DNA of 64,000 bases, from assembly GCA_017979445.1 (NCBI GenBank), contig CM030716.1, positions 11,114,474-11,178,473 of the forward strand, given 5' to 3'. Position numbers and translations under genes: made by a program. Under the pieces are notes generated by a model that saw only the letters and a list, made by a program, of their open reading frames with translations, did no database searches and had not been told where the DNA came from. This DNA is from Akebia trifoliata (Eukaryota > Streptophyta > Magnoliopsida > Ranunculales > Lardizabalaceae). Positions 56,705-64,000 of this stretch are shown one piece after another; position 1 is the first letter of the stretch, and each line of letters begins with the position of its first letter.

Positions 56705-57640
56705 CATGATTTATCCATTTAACATTAAAAACAACTTCCAACACCTCTTTCTCTCTCCTATCCATAATGAAAAAAAAAGCTAACTTTCTTATTTTATCAC
56801 CTTGTGACATTCAAAAACATGATTGAATGCAATGGAATTGTAGAGGACAAAAGAGTTGTGCTGGGTTGACACAGGATTTACTGTGATTCTCACAATTCTA
56901 ACGTGGAGATGCATACATAATCGTAGATGGTTTTTACTCGTATCATGAGAAAACACATTTATGGTTATGTGCACATCTCACGTCAAACTCAGAATCACAG
57001 TAAATTCCCTGTTCCAACATTTTCCACGATAAAATTATATGAACTTTAAAAAAAAATAATTAAAAAAATAGTTATTTTTCAGTGTTAGATTTTATCGTCA
57101 AATTTGGATGCTCGGTGACCGTCCATTTTCAACACCTTGGATCAAGTTCAAAAAACAATATTTTTTTTTAATATGAATATTTTCATGAAATCTAAAAGAC
57201 CTTGTTGTTGGATTGTCATTGTGATAATCAATATGGGCCCAACGATCCTTTTTAAGATTTGAAATATCTTCATTTGTTATGGTTAAAAGAAAGAAACTCT
57301 CTTTATTGCTTACATCATTGCGCCACATGTCAAACGTTTGTTGAACTGTGAGCCAACACTTAATAGGGCGTGCGCCAAAAACAGTGTCTATTTAGGCATT
57401 TCTCTCTCTCTCTCTCTCTCTCTAAATCGAAAGTTATCAAAATTTGAATTTTTTTTTTTAAATTTGACACTTTAAGTATTGAAATTTTGTTTTAAAAAAT
57501 TAAAAAATTTGGCACTTGAAGTACTGATTTGGATTCGATTTGATAATTATAAGAAATGTATTAATTTTTTTAAAATAATTCTCTTTTAGATTTTTAATTT
57601 TATTTTATAATTTTCCCTTTTTTCAAAAATCAAAATGGTA
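56705..57640. mobile_element. Foldback element, right arm only, upstream of copy D
   Basis: Matches the right half of copy 1 (cacctctttctctctcctat, then the ccaacacttaatagggcgtg arm near 57350, and a tttcccttttttcaaaaat end). The left arm is gone, so it can no longer fold. It is interrupted by a small inverted-repeat insertion at 56851-57029. Confidence 0.7.
56851..57029. mobile_element. Small MITE nested in the foldback arm
   Basis: About 180 bp with terminal regions gttgacacagg-atttactgtgattct and its imperfect inverse agaatcacagtaaat-tccctgttccaac. The foldback copies at 3400 and 10210 are uninterrupted here (gaggacaacattatatgaac). The target duplication is uncertain (aaaa on both sides). 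Confidence 0.6.
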
Positions 57641-58224
57641 TAAGAACATTCTCGAGACATTTGATACACCAGTAACATTAGAAAGAGAGTTTTTCACATG
57701 ATATCATGGTCATCATAGGGCATGTCATCAGTTTAGGGATCTAAATGACCCAACCTTCTGGAGGAGACCAAGGTCGAGGGCATCTCATATGTTTGAAAAC
57801 TTTAGATAGACGAGAAGGCACATGAAAATACATCTTCGTTCTAGAGAGGCGACATATGTACCTCCTGCCCTCTCCCTCTCTCTCTCTCATAGATATGTAG
57901 ATTGGGAATGTTCACAAAGAGAATGATAAAAATTTGAATATTTTTTATTTCAAGGTGATTTCGTCTCAAAAGGCTAAAAAACAACTGAAACGTACAAAAC
58001 ATTACAAAACAAAATGAATAACATATATACTAACCCTAAAATCCCAATTATTTTAGTTTATTAAATTTTATGATTTGGTTAATGTGTTTTCATTTCCCTT
58101 CTTCATGTGTATGTATAAAAAGAAAACCCGCTCTTGGTTTAGTTTTTATTATCATTTCAATAATTGATAAATACTATTTATTATTATTTATATTTATATT
58201 TTGGACTATGATATATATATATAT
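57641..58224. other. Duplicated upstream block, no gene
   Basis: Collinear with 62680-63258 (tcatggtcatcatagggcat, gaaggcacatgaaaatacat, aaaacccgctcttggttta), showing an in-window duplication of ~5 kb. Non-coding. Confidence 0.7.
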
Positions 58225-58605
58225 GGGTCACGTTCCGTATACCCCTATTACGACTCACATTGTGACACACCGTTTTGTCTTATATGGGAAAAAATGTTTG
58301 GAATGGGCTGATGTTTTGTGAGGATGATCTCTATGGTGAGGAGATCATCTTTGCCAAAAATCAGCTCATTATGAAACTTCTAGGCCGTCCAATTTTTGTT
58401 GAAAAATTATAGACCGTCCAATTTTTGTAAATCAATTTTGATGGGGCTAGAAGTTTTGGAATGTGATGATTTTTTGCCAGGATGATCCCCTCATCACAGA
58501 GATCATCCTCACAAAAAATCAGCCTATTCCAAACATTTTTGCCCATATAAGACAAAACGGTGTGTCGCAATGTGAGTCGTAATAGGGGTCGTAATAACGC
58601 TGTCC
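58225..58605. repeat. Double-hairpin family repeat, full copy (type c)
   Basis: Outer arms ctattacgactcacattgtg and its inverse cacaatgtgagtcgtaatag-like, unrelated to types a and b. The core hairpins GGGCTGATGTTTTGTGAGG and AATGTGATGATTTTTTGCCAGG-like belong to the family. Flanked by TATATA. Confidence 0.8.
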
Positions 58606-58620
58606 TATATATATATAAAG

Positions 58621-58828
58621 AGTAGCGTTCAATGGCTAACTTTTTGGCAAAACATTTTTCAAAACATGAGTTAGAAGTTTTGGAATGGGATGATTTTTTG
58701 CCAGGATGATCCCCTCATCACAGAGATCATCCTCACAAAAAATCAGCCTATTCCAAAAAAATTTTGCCCATATAAGACAAAACGGTGTGTCGCAATGTGA
58801 GTCGTAATAGGGGTCGTAATAACGCTGT

Positions 58829-58830
<2 letters not shown>
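58621..58830. repeat. Double-hairpin family repeat, single-hairpin chimera (b' left, c right)
   Basis: The left arm gtagcgttcaatggctaact (type b') and the right arm acaaaacggtgtgtcgcaat (type c) do not pair. One hairpin joins them. The right ~160 bp are almost identical to the end of 58225-58605, and the left ~55 bp to the start of the next copy. Confidence 0.8.
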
Positions 58831-58897
<67 letters not shown>

Positions 58898-58898
58898 A

Positions 58899-59249
58899 GT
58901 AGCGTTCAATGGCTAACTTTTTGGCAAAACATTTTTCAAAACATGAGTTAGAAGTTTTGGAATGGGCTGATTTTTGGTAAGGATGATCTCTATGGTGACG
59001 AGATCATCCTCACCAAAAATCAGCCCATTCCAAAACTTCTAACCCATGTTTACAAGTTGAAAAATCGTGGACCGTCCATTTTTTGTAAATTATTTTTGAT
59101 GGGGTTAGAGTTTTGGAATGGGCTGATTTTTGGTGATGATGATCTTCTCACCGTAGAGATCATCCCCACCAAAAATCAGCCCATTCCAAAACTTCTAACT
59201 CATGTTTTGAAAAATGTTTTGCCAAAAAGTTAGTCATTGAACGGGACCC
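58899..59249. repeat. Double-hairpin family repeat, full copy (type b')
   Basis: Left gtagcgttcaatggctaact, right aagttagtcattgaacggga. Two core hairpins with the standard spacer. Preceded by ~65 bp of TA. Confidence 0.85.
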
Positions 59250-59279
59250 ATATATAAATATATATATATATATATATAT

Positions 59280-59408
59280 GGGAAATGTTCAACACCCTAC
59301 ACTTTACCCTACGCTTTACCAAACTTGTTTTGTCCTAAAAGTTTTGAAATGGGCTGATTTTTGGTGAGGATGATCTCTACGATTAGAAGATCATTCTCAT
59401 CAAAAATC

Positions 59409-59409
<1 letters not shown>
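59280..59409. repeat. Double-hairpin family repeat, left half (type a')
   Basis: Identical in layout and nearly in sequence to 59478-59607 (gggaaatgttcaacacccta, then the first hairpin). It stops inside the hairpin stem at atcaaaaatcat and runs into ~57 bp of TA. Confidence 0.8.
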
Positions 59410-59470
<61 letters not shown>

Positions 59471-59477
59471 TATATAT

Positions 59478-59837
59478 GGGAAATGTTCAACACCCTACAC
59501 TTTACCCTACGCTTTACCAAACTTGTTTTGTCCTAAAAGTTTTGAAATGGGCTGATTTTTGATGAGGATGATCTCTACGATTAGAAGATCCTTCTCATAA
59601 AAAATCAGCCCATTCCGATATTTCTAGCCCCATGTTTACAAATTGAAAAATCGTGGACCGTCCATTTTTTGTAAACCATTTTTTATGGGGTTAGAAGCTT
59701 TGGAATGGGCTGGTTTTTGGTGAGGATGATCTCCTCACCATAGAGATCATCCTCACCAAAAATCAGCATATTCCAAAACTTCTAACCCATGTAGGACAAA
59801 ACACGTTTAGTAAAATGTAGGGTGACGAACGGAACCA
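59478..59837. repeat. Double-hairpin family repeat, full copy (type a')
   Basis: Left tip gggaaatgttcaacacccta, right tip gggtgacgaacggaacc. Arms with actttaccctacgctttacc and a shorter inverse. Two hairpins and spacer. Confidence 0.8.
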
Positions 59838-59858
59838 TATATATATATATATATATAT

Positions 59859-60184
59859 GGGTCCCGTTCAACAACAAACATTTTGGCAAAACATTTTTCA
59901 AAACATGGGTTAGAGGTTTTGGAATGGGTTGATTTTTTGTGAGGATGATCTCTACGGTGAGGAGATCATCCTCACCAAAAATCAGCCCATTCCAAAACTT
60001 CCAGCCCCATGTTTATAAGTTGAAAAATCGTGGACCGTCCATTTTTTGTAAACCATTTTTGATGGGGTTAGAAGTTTTGGAATGGGCTGATTTTTGGTGA
60101 TGATGATCTCCTCATTGTAGAAATCAGCCCATTCCAAAACCTCTAACCCATGTTTTGAAAAATGTTTGTTGTTGAACATTTCCC
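59859..60184. repeat. Double-hairpin family repeat, full copy with deleted second stem (type b)
   Basis: Tip gggtcccgttcaacaacaaa, opposite tip tgttgttgaacatttccc. The second hairpin lost about half of its right stem (attgtagaaatcagcccatt), leaving an unpaired arm. Confidence 0.8.
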
Positions 60185-60195
60185 TATATATATAT

Positions 60196-61127
60196 ATGTT
60201 GGGATCGATAGACTCATTTAAAATGAACTCAAATGTTCACTCACTATCCCAAATTAGCAAACTTATCTCTATGTATTGCAACCAATTGTATTCTTTCCAG
60301 AGTGGAAAACCACGCGAATTAAAATTCAAACCAAGCAAATTGAGGAACAAGGCACCCCCATGTTTTGGTGAATATTTGAGCTAGGTACCCCTATCTCTTT
60401 AAACGAAAAACTTGCTCCCCTTGAACTTGATCTCCTCTGGTGGACTAATAATAAATGACGCGAATGTCTTCTCTTCAATCTCTAGTAAAAAATCCTTGAT
60501 TTTTTTCCCTCAAAATGAGTCCTATTCAACTTTTTAGGTAAAATTTTTCACTTTCTTTTTGAACTCTAAGATTACATATGCTTCAACCTTCAAATCCAAG
60601 GCTAGATAGAATCTTGTGGAAGAATAAACCATTGAAATTTTGGGTACAAAAATCAAAGCATTTTTTTTTATATTCAAAAAAATTAAGGAGATATTGACAA
60701 TGATGGATTGAATATAGGGTTGAATAGGTTAAAAGAAACTTAACATAGAGGATAAGAGCTTGAATATGATGATGATTTTGAGTTTTCTAGCTGGCATTTG
60801 GGTCATTCAGATTGATCTAGAAGATCGAGGTCAAGAGGGGCATGTTGGCATTGGTTTGAAAGCCCGGTAGTGTGGAGGATATGGGTCATTCAGATTGATC
60901 TAGAAGATCGAGGTCAAGAGGGGCATGTTGGCATTGGTTTGAAAGCCTGGTAGTGTGGAGGATAGGTCATGCCGTCCTAATAATAATAATAATAATAATG
61001 TAATATTTTATAATAGAAACATGTTATATGGATCTTCAATCATTTTTCAAAACTTGGATGATTTTGATAAAATTGGGCCATTTCACTATTTTTGTAGATT
61101 TAAATATTTGATTACATATTTAAATAT
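60196..61127. other. Duplicated upstream block, no gene
   Basis: Third version of the block at 13711-14561 and 63273-64000. It contains an 83-bp tandem duplication (60801-60883 and 60884-60966: ggtcattcagattgatctag, ggcattggtttgaaagcc) absent from the other two. Non-coding. Confidence 0.7.
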
Positions 61128-61356
61128 GGGTTAGGATCGATCACTTGACTCCTAAGGATGACTCATGAAAATAAAACATGATCCCAATCCTCTAACTGCA
61201 AAATCCAATGATTGAGATTTATCCTCGGATTAAGTATCTTTGAGATTTGTATTTTCAAGATACTTATAACTCTCAACCATTGGATTTTTTGTTTAAAGGG
61301 TTGTGATCATATGTTTTTTTCATAAGTCATTCTTAGGAGTTAACGGATCCCAACCC
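61128..61356. mobile_element. Mutator-like MITE with 9-bp TSD
   Basis: 229 bp with terminal inverted repeats of ~85 bp: gggttaggatcgatcacttg, ctcctaaggatgactcatga on the left, matched by the inverse ending aggagttaacggatcccaac cc on the right. Flanked by an exact 9-bp duplication tttaaatat (61119-61127 and 61357-61365). Long TIRs and a 9-bp TSD are the Mutator signature. Confidence 0.85.
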
Positions 61357-61372
61357 TTTAAATATTATTTAT

Positions 61373-61373
<1 letters not shown>

Positions 61374-61449
<76 letters not shown>
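61374..61449. repeat. (TA)n microsatellite
   Basis: About 75 bp of TA, with no double-hairpin repeat in it, unlike most long TA runs in the window. Confidence 0.95.
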
Positions 61450-61455
<6 letters not shown>

Positions 61456-62044
61456 AAATAAATAAATAAAAATTATGAATATAGTATTTATCAATTTAAT
61501 TTATAACAAAAAAAAATTTAATTAAATTAAATCTAAATTAATTTATGCTTATCTAGGTTGAATCAGTTTCAACTAGGAGTCTAGAGGGGATTGACTCAGC
61601 TTGAGATTTGCTCTTGGTCAAATGAGCTTCAATGTGCGACTTCACCGTCCCATGTGCACCACTTTAAGTGCACCTCAATTGTCATAAGGGTTGTTTTACC
61701 TAACACAGCTGACTATTTTGGCCAAATTACTGTCCAATCATACTTCTAAAAATTTGCCATTTTGTTTAATTATTTTGATCAAATTGGTTATTATGCACAC
61801 AATGTGAGAAAAGCCCATATTTGATTGCCCAACCCCATTGAATTTCATAAAATTTGATTGATCAAGACATCAAATTTTTCAATGTCGATTTTATTTTTTC
61901 AATAGATTGAAACCATCAAATTAATGGAGGATGAGAGAAATTTTAAGTCTCTAAGCTATCAAATCGAGGGAACATCAACAATTTCAATGGCCTTAAAATT
62001 TGATTGTTAAAATTTGTTGACCTTGGCTCATCAAAATTTTGAAT
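61450..62044. other. Unassigned AT-rich stretch
   Basis: No recognisable gene or element; all frames closed. Confidence 0.5.
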
Positions 62045-62665
62045 TTCCATGTAGTGGCACATTAATTGAACTTAAAAAAATAGTTATTTTTTAGTGTTGG
62101 ATTTTATCTTTAAATTTGGATGCTCAATGGTTGTCCATTTTCAACACCTTAGATCAAGCTTGAAAAATTTTTTTTTAATTTCGTTTTTTTTAATATGAAT
62201 ATTTTCGTAAAATCTAAGAGGTTGTGTTGTTGGATTGTCAATGTGATAATCAATGTGGGCCCAACGACCTTTTTTAAGATTTGAAATCTCTTCATTTTCT
62301 AAGACTAAAAGAAAGAAACTCTCTTTATTGTTTATGTCATTGCACCACATGTCAAACGTTTGTTGAACTGTGAGCCAACACTTAATAGGGCGTGCGCCAA
62401 AAACAATGTCCATTTAGGCATTTCTCTCCTCTCTCTCTCTCTCTGAATCGAAACTTATCGAAATTTTATTTATTTATTTATTTATTTATTTTTTTTTTTT
62501 AATTTGGCACTTTAAGTGCTGAAATTTTATTTTAAAAAAATAAAAAAATTCAGTACTTGAAATGCCGATTTGGGTTCGATTTGATAATTATAAGAAATGT
62601 ATTACTTTTTTTATAATAATTTTCTTTTTTAGATTTTTTATTTTATTTTATAATTTTCCTTTTTT
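62045..62665. mobile_element. Foldback element, right arm only (second upstream block)
   Basis: Collinear with 57040-57640 but without the small MITE. Includes ccaacacttaatagggcgtg, a CT run (62425-62445) and the tttataattttccttttttc end. Confidence 0.7.
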
Positions 62666-64000
62666 CAAAAATCAAAATGGTATAGAAACATTCTCGAAAC
62701 ATTTGATACACTAGTAACATTAGAAAGAGAGTTTTTCACTGGAGATCATGGTCATAGGGCATGTCATCAATTTAGGGATCTAAATGACCCAACCTTTCTG
62801 GAGGAGACCAAGGTCGAGGGCATCTCATATGTTTGAAAACTTGAGATAGACGAGAAGGAACATGAAAAGACATCTTCATTCTAGAGAGACTATGTATGTA
62901 CCTCCTTCCCCCTCTCTCTCTCTCTCTCTCTCATAGATATGTAGATTGGGAATGTTCATCACAAAGAGAATGATAAAAATTTGAATATTTTGATTTCAAG
63001 GTGATTTCGTCTCAAAAGGCCAAAAAACAACTGAAACATACAAAACATTACAAAACAAAATGAATAACATATATACTAACCCTGAAATCCCAATTATTCT
63101 GGTTTATTAAATTTTATGATTTGGTTAATGTGTTTTCATTTCCCTTCTTCTTCATGTGTATATATAAAGAAAACCCGCTCTTGGTTTACTTTTAGTTTTA
63201 TTTATTATTTCAATAATTGATAAATACTATTTTTTATTATTTATATTTATATTTTGGATATATATATATATATGTTGGGATCGATAGACTCATGGAAAAT
63301 GGACTCAAATGTTCACTCACAATCCCAAATTAGCAAATTTAAAGTCAAAACAAGAAACGAATTATCTCTACATATCGCAACCAATTGTATTCGTTCCAGA
63401 GTGGAAAATCATGAACTAAAATTCAAACCAAGCAAATTGAGGAACAAGTACCCCCATGTTTTGGTGAATATTTGAGCTAGGTACCCCTATCTCTTTAATC
63501 GAGAAACTTGCTCCCCTTGAACTTGATCTCCTCTGGTGGATTAATAATAAATGACGTGAATGTTTTCTCTTCAGCCTCTGGTAAAAATTCCTTGATTTTT
63601 TTTCCTCAAAATGATTCTCATTCCACTTTTTAGGTAAAATTTTTCACTTTCTTTTTGAACTCTAAGATTACATATACTTCAACCGTCAAATCTCAAGGCT
63701 AGATAGAATTTGGTGGAAGAATAAAGCATTGAAATTTTGGGTAAAAAAATCAAAGCAATTTTTTTTTAACAAAAAATTAAGGAGAGATTGACAATGATGG
63801 ATTGAATAGGTTAAAAGAAACTTATCATAGAGAATAAGAGCTTGAATCTGATGATTTTGGGTTTTCTAGCTAACATTTGGGTCATTCAGATTGATCTAGA
63901 AGATCGAGGTCAAGAGGGGCATGTTGGCATTGGTTTGAAAGTCCGCTAGTGCGGAGGATAGGGCATAATAATAATAATAATGTACTATTTTATAATAGAA
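62666..64000. other. Duplicated upstream block with empty (TA)n site, no gene
   Basis: Collinear first with 57641-58212 and then, directly after a short TA run at 63258-63272, with 60196 onward (gttgggatcgatagactcat). The 2-kb cluster of double-hairpin repeats at 58225-60184 is absent here. Non-coding to the window edge. Confidence 0.75.

Noticed and set aside
1..64000. tRNA, rRNA, organelle insertions or viral sequences
   Set aside because: No cloverleaf with conserved A/B boxes, rRNA core, plastid or mitochondrial gene, or virus-specific coding sequence was recognised; the PBS-like sites are parts of retroelements.

Overview
This is nuclear DNA of a flowering plant. The genes carry GT-AG introns, the intergenic DNA is AT-rich, and the window holds plant-type gypsy (Tat/Ogre-like) and copia retrotransposon remains, a CACTA TNP2 transposase, hAT- and Mutator-like MITEs and many (TA)n tracts. 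No diagnostic sequence fixes the species. I see no tRNA, rRNA, CRISPR or bacterial feature.

The only genes that look functional are four tandem copies of one GDSL esterase/lipase gene, all on the minus strand. Copy A (44-1710) is cut by the left edge. B (4522-8351), C (36785-39931) and D (52751-56264) are complete. B, C and D have identical exon sizes (247, 125, 246, 256 and 224 nt), an identical 365-residue length, the catalytic Ser/Asp/His blocks and a predicted secretory signal. All four genes have the same TATA box and an old hAT-like insertion in intron 1. The duplicated unit also includes several kb of upstream DNA: a long foldback element, then a block seen at 13.6-14.6 kb, 60.2-61.1 kb and 63.3-64.0 kb.

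Layout. 0-8.4 kb: genes A and B. 8.4-14.7 kb: upstream unit of B, with a LINE tail, a foldback with a nested hAT MITE, and a run of double-hairpin repeats. 14.9-31.2 kb: a minus-strand gypsy element whose RT is split by a plus-strand LTR, itself split by a full-length minus-strand Ogre/Tat-like element (16702-27028, TSD gtatc); a copia pol piece is fused to the gypsy RNase H end. 31.2-36.7 kb: a solo LTR (TSD ggtag), a TRIM-like element, a truncated LINE (10-bp TSD) and microsatellites. 36.8-39.9 kb: gene C. 40.2-51.4 kb: a decayed CACTA element with a TNP2 pseudogene interrupted by a solo LTR (TSD gtcat), flanked by ~270-bp direct repeats, then another run of double-hairpin repeats. 52.2-56.3 kb: gene D. 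56.3-64 kb: upstream unit of D present twice, once with a 2-kb cluster of double-hairpin repeats and once with the empty (TA)n site.

The most unusual component is a family of about 19 full or half copies of a 330-390 bp element inserted in (TA)n. Full copies have an outer inverted repeat enclosing two separate ~40-bp-stem hairpins, so one strand could fold into a three-way junction. The hairpin core is conserved while the outer arms come in several unrelated types and are sometimes mixed between the two ends, which suggests modular exchange.
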